Part shown: piece after piece, positions 1-8,383 of the stretch | Layout of the letters: every line of letters starts with the position of its first letter | Numbering within the stretch: the stretch's first letter is position 1 | Assembly (NCBI GenBank): GCA_964450405.1 | Contig: CAYVCQ010000001.1 | Span: 248,001-312,000 of the forward strand | Direction of reading: 5' to 3' | From: WRGT01 sp964450405 | GTDB taxonomy: Bacteria; Spirochaetota; UBA4802; UBA5550 | DNA: 64,000 nucleotides | Notes under the pieces: generated by a model | What the model was told of the DNA's origin: nothing | The model's input: the letters and a program-made list of their open reading frames with translations, nothing else | The model's database searches: none | Program-made: the position numbers and the translations under genes

Positions 1-1
1 T

Positions 2-76
2 AATATTACCGTCAGCAATAATAAAGATGGAGGCGTAACGGCAAAGCTCACTCTTCCGGTTCATCAAAATTTATAA
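2..76 (+). CDS. C-terminal end of a sensor histidine kinase, probably CreC (partial)
   Basis: Reading frame 2 is open from the window edge to a TAA at 74-76 and encodes 24 residues containing NNKDGGVTAKLTLP. The pattern of a short polar strand, Gly-Gly, then alternating hydrophobics ending in Leu-Pro is the usual end of a HATPase_c histidine kinase domain. The next gene on the same strand is creD, and in the known cre locus creC (kinase) precedes creD. The identification therefore rests on a short motif plus context. The start and most of the gene lie left of the window. Confidence 0.5.
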   Translation, partial: NITVSNNKDGGVTAKLTLPVHQNL

Positions 77-467
77 AAAAAATGCCCGGTTATAGGGCAG
101 ATTCAAAAGTCCATAAATTCCTCCCCTTTGATGGGGGAGGTTAGGTGGGGGTGAAAAAGTTCGTGATTAAATCAACAGTTGTAAATCACCCTCCCCCGGC
201 CCCTCCCATCAAGGGAGGGGAGAAATCACTTTTTGAGTCAGCCTCATAAAATTCACTTTTTTTACAACTTCACAGTCACTTCACATAGCCCACATATTTT
301 TTTCAAACAATACCTGCATATTCTATTTATGTAACTGCTTAAAACCAGTTGTATTCTGATTTCCCCCGCGCCAAAGGCGGGGGAAATACAAATTACTGCC
401 AGTTTAGAAGTAGATACTAATTTATTGAGATTTAAAATCTCTTAACTAAAATACCGGGAGAAAATTT
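77..467. repeat. Intergenic region with two GC-rich inverted repeats
   Basis: This 391-bp gap has no gene. At 119-235 two arms, CTCCCCTTTGATGGGGGAGG and CCCTCCCATCAAGGGAGGGG, form a large inverted repeat of family A (see also 4896-5035, 28489-28608, 53737-53855). At about 345-417 a second repeat has a tight GC hairpin (TTCCCCCGCGCC / GGCGGGGGAA) nested inside weaker arms (CTTAAAACCAGT / CTGCCAGTTTAGAAG). A near relative of it lies just after tRNA-Leu at 34812-34910. Either could terminate creC transcription. Confidence 0.7.
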
Positions 468-1667
468 ATGAAACCCTTTGCAACAAAATCATTGATTACC
501 GCCTTTTTACTTATCGCCCTGCTTATTCCCATTTCCATGGTGAGCTCTCTCGTCGATGAGAGAAAATTAAGACAAAGTGAAGTCTACACAGAGATGAGTA
601 CATCCTGGGGAGGAGAAAATACAGTACTTGGAGGCATATTCCTTTCATTTGCAAATGAAACCGCAATGCCGGACAAAACTGAAATTGACGGAACCATTAC
701 CGCCGAAATCAGACAGAAGGGAATTTTTAAAATTCCATTTTACACAGCAAATCTCATGATCAAGGGGATTTTCAGCACACCGTCGGATCATGATGGTAAA
801 AAAATACTCAACCTGTCATTGTTCAACAATCATTCCGTGGAGATAAAATATGTGAGAATCAACGGCGTAGAGGTCCCTTTTACTCTGCGCACAAATAATA
901 ATATTCCAAACGCATTGATCATAGGAAATTACAGCTCAATCGAAAGTCAGGGGGACAGCGATAAAACTGAAATCACAGTGAGTGCTTCTATTAAAGGTAT
1001 AGATAAACTTATGTTTCAGCAGATATCCAAAAAAACCGATATCACTTTAAAGTCCAACTGGATAGATCCGAGTTTTACCGGATCTATACTGCCGTCCAGA
1101 AGATCAATAGACCAGAACGGCTTTCAGGCAAAATGGGAACTTTCGAGTTTACTTAATTCATCAGCAAAATCTTCTCAATTGCTTAGTGAAGATGATTCAT
1201 TCGGAGTGAGCCTCTTTATGCCGGTGAATGTCTACAGCCTTACGGACAGATCTATCAAATATGCAATACTCTTTATCGGCTTTACATTTCTGGCGTTCTT
1301 TTTGTTCGAGATCTTCGGTCAGCTGAAGATTCACCCATTCCAGTATCTTCTTGTGGGGTTTGCACTTACAATATTCTATCTGCTGCTTCTGTCTCTTTCT
1401 GAATTTATGAATTTCACTCTTTCATATTTCATAGCATCAACGGCAACTATCGGGCTCATAGTTATGTATTCCGCAAAAATACTTTCAGCAAAGAGCCGTG
1501 CATTCATTATGGGAGGGATGCTCACAATACTCTATTCGTTTCTGTATATATTACTTCAGCTGGATCAGTACTCGCTTCTACTTGGATCAGTTGCACTGTT
1601 CATTGTTCTTGCATCGGTTATGTATTTAACACGTAATGTAAACTGGTATGAGCTTCAGGAGAGGTAA
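468..1667 (+). CDS. creD: Inner membrane protein CreD
   Basis: The 399-residue protein has an N-terminal membrane segment (about residues 10-28), a large extracytoplasmic region, then a hydrophobic C-terminal half from about residue 265 with several membrane spans. The segment HPFQYLLVGFALTIFYLLLL is the hallmark of the CreD family (E. coli CreD is about 450 residues). CreD is part of the CreBC regulon and is linked to envelope stress and beta-lactam or colicin tolerance; its biochemical role is unknown. The ATG at 468 is preceded by GGGAG at about 457-461. The short kinase fragment upstream fits a creC-creD arrangement. Confidence 0.9.
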   Translation: MKPFATKSLITAFLLIALLIPISMVSSLVDERKLRQSEVYTEMSTSWGGENTVLGGIFLSFANETAMPDKTEIDGTITAEIRQKGIFKIPFYTANLMIKGIFSTPSDHDGKKILNLSLFNNHSVEIKYVRINGVEVPFTLRTNNNIPNALIIGNYSSIESQGDSDKTEITVSASIKGIDKLMFQQISKKTDITLKSNWIDPSFTGSILPSRRSIDQNGFQAKWELSSLLNSSAKSSQLLSEDDSFGVSLFMPVNVYSLTDRSIKYAILFIGFTFLAFFLFEIFGQLKIHPFQYLLVGFALTIFYLLLLSLSEFMNFTLSYFIASTATIGLIVMYSAKILSAKSRAFIMGGMLTILYSFLYILLQLDQYSLLLGSVALFIVLASVMYLTRNVNWYELQER

Positions 1668-1680
1668 TATAAATAAACTA

Positions 1681-1740
1681 CGTTCTCCAGTCTCCCCCTC
1701 TTTTTCTTTTCAAAGAGAGGGGGACCGAGGGGGTGAGTTA
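1681..1740. repeat. C-rich inverted repeat at the 3' end of creD
   Basis: CCCCCTCTTT and AAAGAGAGGGGG face each other across a short pyrimidine loop between the convergent ends of creD and the solute-binding protein gene. It resembles the arms of the larger C-rich repeats elsewhere in the window and probably folds as a bidirectional terminator-like hairpin. Confidence 0.6.
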
Positions 1741-1751
1741 AAACAAAATTC

Positions 1752-2492
1752 CTACTTAATATACTTTTTCCATATTGTTCCGTATTTACCTGAACTTTTA
1801 AGTTTTTTGAGACCGGCATTGAACTTCTCGCAGAGCGCCTTGTCTTTGAATCCAACCTTATAAGCAGTTGGAGCAAAAATTTCGTGTATAACTATCTCCT
1901 GATTCACATCGGCGTCTTTTGAATTAACCTTCTGTCTGAAATATTTGAATATATTTATATCCATAACAACTACATCGGCCCGACCTGCGAATAGCATCTT
2001 TACCTGACTATCCTGTATTCCAAGTTCCGAATACTTTGAGTTCCCCTTTGCCATATCAGCAAAACCGGATCCCAGATATTTAGTTGCATTCTGAAACGCC
2101 ACAACACTGACTTTTGAAAGATCGGCTACTGATCCGATTTTAAGATTCTTTGATTTGAGTGAAACCGCAACATTCTGGTATGATATATGAGAATCCGAAT
2201 AGAATATGTTTTTTATACCGGAGCTTTCATTTATAGTCAGAGCCGCATCGGCTGTCCCGTCAGTCAGACTGACCGGTACACGTACAAAGGGGAGATATAC
2301 CAGTTTAATGGTATTGCCTGACTCAAGAAGTGCCTGTTGAACAATATCAACTTCAATACCGGTATTAGAACCCTCTATAATATATGGAGGGAGCGCAAGA
2401 CCCACAGCAATTTTCAGCTCCGCCGCTACAGCCGCCTGCACCATCCATAGACTTATAATCAGCGTAAAAATAACCTGATAAATCTTTCTCAT
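1752..2492 (-). CDS. Periplasmic solute-binding protein, family 3 (amino-acid type)
   Basis: A 246-residue secreted protein with an N-terminal signal peptide (cleavage likely after VQAAVAA) and a family 3 extracellular solute-binding fold: LKIAVGLALPPYI at the mature N-terminus, GIEVDIVQQAL for the ligand-binding helix, DAALTINES, and YGTIWKKY at the C-terminus. Such proteins bind polar amino acids or similar small molecules for ABC transporters, or act as stand-alone sensors. No permease or ATPase gene lies nearby, so the partner is unknown. The start has AGGAGA at good spacing. Confidence 0.85.
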   Translation of the reverse strand: MRKIYQVIFTLIISLWMVQAAVAAELKIAVGLALPPYIIEGSNTGIEVDIVQQALLESGNTIKLVYLPFVRVPVSLTDGTADAALTINESSGIKNIFYSDSHISYQNVAVSLKSKNLKIGSVADLSKVSVVAFQNATKYLGSGFADMAKGNSKYSELGIQDSQVKMLFAGRADVVVMDINIFKYFRQKVNSKDADVNQEIVIHEIFAPTAYKVGFKDKALCEKFNAGLKKLKSSGKYGTIWKKYIK

Positions 2493-2666
2493 CTTTTTCT
2501 CCTATGAAATTATAATTAAAACATCACTTCTGTAAAAATTAACTCAATACGAAAGTCCTGTTTTTTATTTTCTAAATTACTTTAAATTTGATGGGAGAAC
2601 GAATTTTTTTGTGAGTTTTCTTAAATTTATGGGGAATCTGCAGTTAAGATCTGAAGGAGATAAATA

Positions 2667-3584
2667 TCACCCTGTAGTATAAATAATTTTACCGGATTTA
2701 GCAAAGTCATAATTTCCCAGAAGAGAGACCATCGACCTGAAATCGTCGGACTGAAGTGTTTCGATAAACCGCTGAATCTCTTCACGGAAAAACGTTTCCT
2801 GAAGCAGCACCATGTCAAAACTCTCCTGAATAAGAATCTGGAATTTAAGCCCGAGTATTTTAGCAACCGAACCAGTTGCGATTCCCGCATCTGCAGAGCC
2901 TGATAAAACATTAAGGCCGGTTTCAAGATGTGTGTTTACCTCATTCTCATAGCCCTTTATTAAACCTGAATCGACTTTTTCAGATTCTATAAAATGATCT
3001 GTTATTACTCTTGTTCCTGAACCTCTCTGCCTGTTAATAAATTTTAAACCATCCTGTATTATTTTTGAAAAACTGATTTTTTCAGATCTGCTGCTTTGAG
3101 GGAGTATAAAGCCAAGTTCTCTCTGGAACAGGTGGACTATGGCAATTTTTTTATGCGGCACCAGATCTGCTATGGCGTGCATATCATACTCACCTGTTCC
3201 CGGATTTGAAAGATGACACCAGGCAATATCGGTAAAACCGGATCCCAGAAGCCTGATTCCCTCAGTACTCCCGGTAACTGAAGAAAAAATATGCTTTCCT
3301 CCATCGCCGCTTTGCATTTTGTTTATTAATATATCAAGTATAGGATCATTGCTGCCGGCAGCAAATATAACGCTCTTTGTGTTCTTTGCCGAATCATCAA
3401 TAAACGGTCCGGCCTTAAGTGCATCAGATGTAATCCAGAGATCTATAAGTTTTTTAGGGAACACCCATTTCCCCGTAACACGGGTACATGGAATACTTTT
3501 GGATTTGATAAGAGCGTAAACCTGCTTTTCATTAATTCCAAGATATTCAGCGGTTTCCTTCGTGCTCATATTTTCTGCGGGCAT
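2667..3584 (-). CDS. Excisionase-type HTH regulator fused to a PBP-like binding domain
   Basis: 305 residues. Residues 6-52 (STKETAEYLGINEKQVYAL, then TGKWVFPKKLIDLW) form a MerR/excisionase-type winged helix. Residues from about 85 to 290 resemble the PBP-like domain (PF12727 type) found next to helix-turn-helix domains in molybdate and molybdopterin-related regulators, with NRQRGSGTRVITDHF typical of the ligand-binding region. The likely role is a DNA-binding sensor of an oxyanion such as molybdate or tungstate (inference). The ATG at 3584 is preceded by GGAGGAAACA. A ModE-like regulator lies just upstream on the same strand, strengthening the Mo/W idea. Confidence 0.75.
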   Translation of the reverse strand: MPAENMSTKETAEYLGINEKQVYALIKSKSIPCTRVTGKWVFPKKLIDLWITSDALKAGPFIDDSAKNTKSVIFAAGSNDPILDILINKMQSGDGGKHIFSSVTGSTEGIRLLGSGFTDIAWCHLSNPGTGEYDMHAIADLVPHKKIAIVHLFQRELGFILPQSSRSEKISFSKIIQDGLKFINRQRGSGTRVITDHFIESEKVDSGLIKGYENEVNTHLETGLNVLSGSADAGIATGSVAKILGLKFQILIQESFDMVLLQETFFREEIQRFIETLQSDDFRSMVSLLGNYDFAKSGKIIYTTG

Positions 3585-3801
3585 TGTTTCCTCCGGATAA
3601 AAAAATATATTTAAACAGGAGCATGTAAATCAAAAATTGATGATTAATTTGTGCAATTATTACAGAGGGTCCCGTACTGATGAATAATACTCAATGTCAA
3701 TCCAGTGAAGGCGTAATTATAACATATTGAATCAAAATCATAAGGTCGTAGAACTTCGAGGATTAAACCATTGAACAGACTTACATTTTTTTTGAAAGCG
3801 A

Positions 3802-4170
3802 TTAAACAATCTTAATTTTATGAAGCAGATCCGCACCCCTTTTACTTGCATACTCTGTGACATCGTCGTAATAACTTTTAAATTCAGTGACAAAGTCTCT
3901 TCCGAACTCTGTCAGTTTATATCCCTCTTTATTGTTATCTTTATAAATGAGAGGTTTGCCTATTACCTCTTCTGTTTTTTTAATCTTACCCCAGGCTCCC
4001 CTATATGAAATCCCCATCCTTTCTGCGGCAAGCTTCAATGAACCGAGTTCATTTATAAGTAACAGAAGCTCATAGCGTCCATGACCAAAATATACACCCT
4101 TATCCTTCTCAAACCAGACATGAACCTTAACTTCCGGTAGAACAAAGTCAGTTGAATTTTTATCTTTCAT
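3802..4170 (-). CDS. ModE-type N-terminal winged-helix regulator
   Basis: 122 residues that match only the DNA-binding half of ModE: FGHGRYELLLLINELGSLKLAAERMGISYRGAWGKIKK is split here into the helix-turn-helix core (residues about 28-65, with SLKLAAERMGISYRGAW diagnostic) followed by the wing (GYKLTEFG). The C-terminal molybdate-binding (MOP) domains of full ModE are absent, as in many short ModE homologues. ATG preceded by GGAGTCTGTTT. The downstream PBP-like regulator might supply ligand sensing. The 217-bp gap between the two genes shows no clear element. Confidence 0.8.
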   Translation of the reverse strand: MKDKNSTDFVLPEVKVHVWFEKDKGVYFGHGRYELLLLINELGSLKLAAERMGISYRGAWGKIKKTEEVIGKPLIYKDNNKEGYKLTEFGRDFVTEFKSYYDDVTEYASKRGADLLHKIKIV

Positions 4171-4204
4171 AAACAGACTCCTTTTTGATCAAACTGAATC
4201 ATTT

Positions 4205-4750
4205 CTATTTGCGTCCATATGATGATGCCAGAATTATTCCGGCTATAAAACCGCAAAGATGACTTTCCCATGACATTGAAGGATTATCCGGCAACACTCC
4301 GAAAATCATCCCGCAATACAAAAAGAAAACAACAAGTGAAATAATGATAGATTTAAAATCTCTCTTAAACAGACCGCGAGTTACAAGATATCCTAATATT
4401 CCGTAGATTACTCCGCTTGCACCTATATGTGAGGAGTGCGATCGTCCGATAAGCCACGTACCAGCTCCTCCTAGAATTACAAGCGCAGCGACAATCCAGT
4501 ATGACTTACTATGCTCAAGGGTAATTAAAAACAATCCCAGAATAAAAAGACTCACAGAATTTGCAGCAAGGTGGGAAAAATTCTGATGAAGCATAGGAGC
4601 AAAAATAATTCCCCAAAGTCCCGGAATCTCTCTCGGAACAATCCCGAATTGATTTATCGGAAAAAAATAACTTAGAATATGCACCAGCCACAAAAAGGCA
4701 ATAACGTAGAGCAGATTTTTAATCGGTTTTATATACTTTTCTTTATCCAT
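4205..4750 (-). CDS. Rhomboid family intramembrane serine protease
   Basis: 181-residue polytopic membrane protein. Rhomboid signatures are present: HQNFSHLAANSVSL in the second span (His60, Asn64), the catalytic GASG motif with Ser112 (HIGASGVIYGILG), and the catalytic-dyad His164 in ESHLCGFIAGI. It is a compact six-span bacterial form. Rhomboids cleave membrane proteins inside the bilayer; the substrate is unknown. It sits in a run of minus-strand genes, 34 bp from the ModE-like gene. Confidence 0.9.
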   Translation of the reverse strand: MDKEKYIKPIKNLLYVIAFLWLVHILSYFFPINQFGIVPREIPGLWGIIFAPMLHQNFSHLAANSVSLFILGLFLITLEHSKSYWIVAALVILGGAGTWLIGRSHSSHIGASGVIYGILGYLVTRGLFKRDFKSIIISLVVFFLYCGMIFGVLPDNPSMSWESHLCGFIAGIILASSYGRK

Positions 4751-4803
4751 GATTAATTATAGATATTACTTATTCTGGATTGTCAATTAAATTATAAAAC
4801 CAT

Positions 4804-4845
4804 ATGTCTGAACCTTGATTTTCGGGATTGAAGGATTTACTTGAT
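4804..4845. repeat. Family C dispersed repeat (CTGAACCTTGATT type)
   Basis: GTCTGAACCTTGATTTTCGG followed by GATTGAAGGATTTACTTGATT matches the arms of the repeat at 7635-7740 and, in reverse, 7909-7946. It is a short AT-rich repeat unit in intergenic DNA. Confidence 0.55.
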
Positions 4846-4895
4846 TTAGTAAAGAGATTACTTTGAGTTACATGCAATAATTTTTTTTATTTAAA

Positions 4896-5035
4896 CTAAA
4901 AATCCCCCCTGCCCCCCTTTGATAAAGGGGGTTTTCAAGAATATTAACACACCATCTTTCTCAATTTATATTTAAACTAAAAGTCAAAACCCCCTTTAAC
5001 AAAGGGGGTGGCCGGAGGCCGGGGGATTTTTTTAA
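4896..5035. repeat. Large C/G-rich inverted repeat, family A
   Basis: Left arm AAATCCCCCCTGCCCCCCTT followed by GATAAAGGGGGTTTT; right arm AAAACCCCCTTTAACAAAGG followed by GGGTGGCCGGAGGCCGGGGGATTTTT. The arms also contain their own small hairpins. The element fills the middle of the 408-bp gap between the rhomboid and the TolB-like/TPR gene; the remaining sequence up to 5158 is AT-rich with no clear feature. Confidence 0.75.
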
Positions 5036-5158
5036 TAACTCAATCCATTCAATACAATAATTAGAGTTTATTTATTATTCCCCTGAATCTAAAAAAATAG
5101 TAGAAAATATTCAGGTTAAGCATTAAATTACATTATAATCTACACCCTGGAGAAATCA

Positions 5159-6646
5159 ATGAAAACAATCGTTAAAATAATTTTTTCATTTTTACTTATA
5201 TCTCTATTACAGAGCTCACTCAGCGCGGAGAATTTCAAGATAGTAGTTCTCCCCTTTGATAAACTCAATAAAGAAAAAAATGCTGAACTCGAAACTCTCA
5301 CCGTGGGTATCAGCGAAACTCTCGCAGGGGCGCTTTCCACTGTTGACAACTTTGTTGTAATAGATTCAAACCGGGTGAAAAGACACCTCCTTGAAAGTGC
5401 CGAGTTTAAGCAGGCAATCGGTGTTGAAACCGGTGATATAGAAAACCTCCGTGAGCTTACTAAAGATAAGCTTAATGCGGATTATATAGTTTACGGATCA
5501 TTTAATAAAATCGGAAACAACATACAGCTGTCGGCAAAATTTATGAATGTCAGCTCCGGAGAGGTTCTCAAGGGATCAAATGTTCATGGTAAATATCCCG
5601 ACGAAATCTTCAATCTGCAGGAACAGCTTGCAAAGGATCTTACAGATAAAATATCAGGTAAATCATCATCGCAACAGCAGAACAGTATTGAGGAATACTC
5701 CAAGTCCACAGGGAACTATACAGCTTATCAATACTACATTAAAGGAAGGATGGAGCAGATACAGTACGATGTAAAAAACTATCCCGTTGCTATTGAAAAC
5801 TACAAAAAAGCCCTGCAGTACGATCCGAAATATGCTCTTGCCTGGGCCGGTCTGGCAGATGTAAATGCTCTGTGGGGATACCAGATACAATATGCTAAAG
5901 GTAATTCCGCACCGTATCTGAAAATAGCAATCGAGCATGGAAAAAAAGCCGTGGAGTTCGGACCAAATCTGTATCAGACACACCGTGCACTGAGCATGGC
6001 CTATCTGAACAATTCAGACTTTGATAATGCTCAGAAAGAGATTGATGAAGCATACAAGCTTAATAAACAGGACGCTGAAACAATGCAGATTATGGGTCAG
6101 CTGAAAAATTACGGTTATAAAGATATGGGGACAGAGGGGACTGAATCATATAAGTACATTATGGAATCGCTCGCTCTGAATCCGGAACTTATCATTGCGA
6201 AATGGTCACTTGCACATTCATATTCAACCATCAATAAAAATGACCTGGCCCTGAAGGAATATCTGGGAATTCTCAACATAAATCCAAAGCACGCTCCGGC
6301 GCTTCACGGTATTGCACTGATATACTATGGAATGCAGGATTATGAAAAAGCTGTGGAATACGCAATCAGAGTTGTCGCGGCTGACCCGAAAACCGCACAG
6401 CATCACTATACACTGGGCTTGTCGTATTATCAGCTGAAAAGATGGGATGAGGCAATTGCTTCTTTCGAAAATGCAATTAAACTTGATCCGAAGTATGAGG
6501 ACGCGATATACAGTATCGGCAGCAGTTACTGGTTTCAGAACAAGTGGGATAAAGCTGTTAAATATTACAACAGAGTCCTTGAGATCAATCCGAATAACAC
6601 GGAAGCGCTCAAGTGGAGAGATGACGCAAAGAGTAAAATGAAATAA
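5159..6646 (+). CDS. Secreted TolB-like / TPR repeat protein
   Basis: 495 residues with a signal peptide (about 1-23, cleavage after LSAE region). Residues about 25-165 resemble the TolB amino-terminal/CsgG-like domain seen in adenylate-cyclase-associated TPR proteins (FKIVVLPFDKLN, ADYIVYGSFNKIGNNIQLSA, GEVLKG). From about residue 190 there are repeated TPR units, e.g. YPVAIENYKKALQYDPKYALAW, split across helices, and WDEAIASFENAIKLDPKYED near the end. It is likely a periplasmic or envelope scaffold. ATG preceded by TGGAGA. Function beyond protein-protein interaction is not visible. Confidence 0.8.
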   Translation: MKTIVKIIFSFLLISLLQSSLSAENFKIVVLPFDKLNKEKNAELETLTVGISETLAGALSTVDNFVVIDSNRVKRHLLESAEFKQAIGVETGDIENLRELTKDKLNADYIVYGSFNKIGNNIQLSAKFMNVSSGEVLKGSNVHGKYPDEIFNLQEQLAKDLTDKISGKSSSQQQNSIEEYSKSTGNYTAYQYYIKGRMEQIQYDVKNYPVAIENYKKALQYDPKYALAWAGLADVNALWGYQIQYAKGNSAPYLKIAIEHGKKAVEFGPNLYQTHRALSMAYLNNSDFDNAQKEIDEAYKLNKQDAETMQIMGQLKNYGYKDMGTEGTESYKYIMESLALNPELIIAKWSLAHSYSTINKNDLALKEYLGILNINPKHAPALHGIALIYYGMQDYEKAVEYAIRVVAADPKTAQHHYTLGLSYYQLKRWDEAIASFENAIKLDPKYEDAIYSIGSSYWFQNKWDKAVKYYNRVLEINPNNTEALKWRDDAKSKMK

Positions 6647-6653
6647 AAAACGA

Positions 6654-7493
6654 CTACTTCAGCTCCCCGTATTCTTTCTTAAGGGAGCTGAACTTTTCGA
6701 CATAAATTTCATAAATTTCCGGAGTTGTTAAAAACTTCTTTTTTCCGTCAAATATCCGGAACTGACGCGTAGACTTTTTCTTTTTCATTAAAAGGTATAC
6801 ACCCTCAAGAATACCTGCTGACTTGCAGGCATATTCAACAATTCTTTTATACGTATAAACATCATGCCCGAAACCGGAGAGTCCATTTTTTTCAATAGCC
6901 TCGGCTTCTTCGGGGAATTCGCCGGTTGCAATTTTAACCTCTCTGAAAAAATCCTGAAGAAATGTAAATGTCGGCTTCATTCCGTTTGCAATCTCTTCCG
7001 ATATTGAGAAAAATTTCTCCAGCCTGTCCAGCTCGGAATCATCCCCGCCCTGAACATTTACAAACTGATCGCTCACCTGATTAACATTACTAAGTTTATT
7101 AATAAACGAAGTATTCTCTTCAAAATATTTTTTCATAGTTTCGGAATAGGCATCCATAAGCCGGAAGTAGTTCTGATAGGTTTTGTTTCTCAGTATAAAA
7201 TTTTTCCAGACACTGGCAAGCCACTTAAGCACATCCTGTGTCAGAATAAGGTCACTCTTTGTTCTTAAATTATAAATTAAATTGGAAAAGAAAAACAGGA
7301 TATAACTGCTTCCCGTAGCTTTAAAATAGTATTCACACTGCCCAAGGCTCCCGGGATCATTCATAATTTCATCGATACTGACAATCGCAGCATCGAGCCG
7401 TTCAATGGGACAAGTTTCATATCTTAAACATTGCAGTAGAACATCACCAATTTCATGTAAAGCCTGATCAACCTTTTGATTTTCGTCATGCAT
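6654..7493 (-). CDS. Hypothetical protein, 279 aa
   Basis: No family recognised. The product is soluble, mostly alpha-helical and charged, without signal peptide or membrane span. It has a lysine-rich stretch MKKKKSTRQFR near residue 235 and a C-terminal KKEYGELK. The ATG at 7493 has AGGGGA upstream. It is convergent with the TPR gene, with only 7 bp between the stop codons and no room for a separate terminator. Probably a lineage-specific cytoplasmic protein. Confidence 0.6.
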   Translation of the reverse strand: MHDENQKVDQALHEIGDVLLQCLRYETCPIERLDAAIVSIDEIMNDPGSLGQCEYYFKATGSSYILFFFSNLIYNLRTKSDLILTQDVLKWLASVWKNFILRNKTYQNYFRLMDAYSETMKKYFEENTSFINKLSNVNQVSDQFVNVQGGDDSELDRLEKFFSISEEIANGMKPTFTFLQDFFREVKIATGEFPEEAEAIEKNGLSGFGHDVYTYKRIVEYACKSAGILEGVYLLMKKKKSTRQFRIFDGKKKFLTTPEIYEIYVEKFSSLKKEYGELK

Positions 7494-7634
7494 TGATTAT
7501 TCCCCTGTTTTGAACTGTTTAATAAATAAACGTTTCTGAATTTCTGAAATGTAAAACATTTTTTAAATTATGCAACACTTTTATTGTATAGATATAACAA
7601 TATTACCGGTTAATGAAGCAATATTCTGTCACAT

Positions 7635-7740
7635 CATCTGAACCTTGATTCACTTGATTAAAGGATTTTTCTGATTTACAGGAAGCAAACTCTTTCTGAA
7701 TCACCTTAATCCCTTAATCCCGAAAATCATAGTTCAGATG
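7635..7740. repeat. Family C inverted repeat (CATCTGAAC ... GTTCAGATG)
   Basis: The element is bounded by a perfect 9-bp inverted repeat, CATCTGAAC at 7635-7643 and GTTCAGATG at 7732-7740. Inside, ACCTTGATT... GATTAAAGGATTTTTCTGATT faces ...CACCTTAATCCCTTAATCCCG. A further half-unit (AATCAAGGTTCAGAC) lies at 7909-7946 and another at 4804-4845. It occupies the 588-bp gap upstream of rpsF. Confidence 0.65.
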
Positions 7741-7908
7741 ATTTAAAATTATGTCCTTTCTTCATATTTTCTTCCTGATATAAATAAGTTCACCGGTCGA
7801 AAAAAATGAAATTTTTTATGTAATATGGGATTTTTTTGTATTATCAGCCTTTTTCATTCTCTGAAACATAATTTTTATGTGTAAGTAAGAAGCATTCTCT
7901 ATAAAATC

Positions 7909-7946
7909 AGGAAAATCCCTTAATCCCTTAAATCAAGGTTCAGACA
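7909..7946. repeat. Family C repeat half-unit
   Basis: AAAATCCCTTAATCCCTTAA then ATCAAGGTTCAGACAG is the reverse complement of the CTGAACCTTGATT arm seen at 4804 and 7635. The DNA between 7741 and 8020 is otherwise AT-rich with no recognised feature. Confidence 0.55.
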
Positions 7947-8023
7947 GTTAATTGATTAATTTACCGCATTAATAAAATAATTATTGATATATTCGCACAG
8001 TTTTTAAAAATTGTAAAACCTTT

Positions 8024-8057
8024 CTGCTGAAAACGAATTTATCACGTATTTCAGCAG
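8024..8057 (+). promoter_or_regulatory. Stem-loop in the rpsF leader
   Basis: CTGCTGAAAACG (8024-8035) pairs with CGTATTTCAGCAG (8045-8057), giving a 12-bp stem with one bulged A at 8048 and a 9-nt loop. It lies just upstream of a strong Shine-Dalgarno (AAGGAAGGAGGATAT) of rpsF. Ribosomal S6:S18 autoregulatory leaders are known at this position in other bacteria. I do not see their conserved bulge clearly, so autoregulation is inference. Confidence 0.5.
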
Positions 8058-8081
8058 CAAATTCCAAAGGAAGGAGGATAT

Positions 8082-8369
8082 ATGAATCACTACGAACTTA
8101 CAGTTATAGTAAGAAATCGTGAAACAGAATCTCACAAAGAAAAGGTAAAAGAGATTCTACAGAAGCACGGTGCAATTATCACAAAAGAGGATCATTGGGG
8201 CATTAAAAAACTCGCATATGAAATCTCTAAAGAAAGAGAAGGCTATTACATGTTTATGCTTGTTGATGCCAAATCTGAAGAAGTTGACAAGATACAGAAG
8301 GAATTCGGCCTTAACGCTGATATTCTCAGATATCTTTTTATAAGACCTGACGAAATAAAAACTGCGTAA
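8082..8369 (+). CDS. rpsF: 30S ribosomal protein S6
   Basis: 95 residues, normal length. It opens NHYELTVIVRN and contains GIKKLAYEISKEREGYYMFM, the S6 core, with a C-terminal strand ending ADILRYLFIRPDE. S6 pairs with S18 in the central domain of the small subunit. It is the first gene of a tight operon with ssb, rpsR, the DUF2232 gene, rplI and dnaB. Start chosen from the very strong AGGAGG-type ribosome binding site. Confidence 0.97.
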   Translation: MNHYELTVIVRNRETESHKEKVKEILQKHGAIITKEDHWGIKKLAYEISKEREGYYMFMLVDAKSEEVDKIQKEFGLNADILRYLFIRPDEIKTA

Positions 8370-8383
8370 CCGGAGAAAAACTC

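Noticed and set aside
1648..1876. Short ORFs on both strands over the creD 3' region
   Set aside because: They read through the C-rich repeat at 1681-1740 and overlap the solute-binding protein gene.
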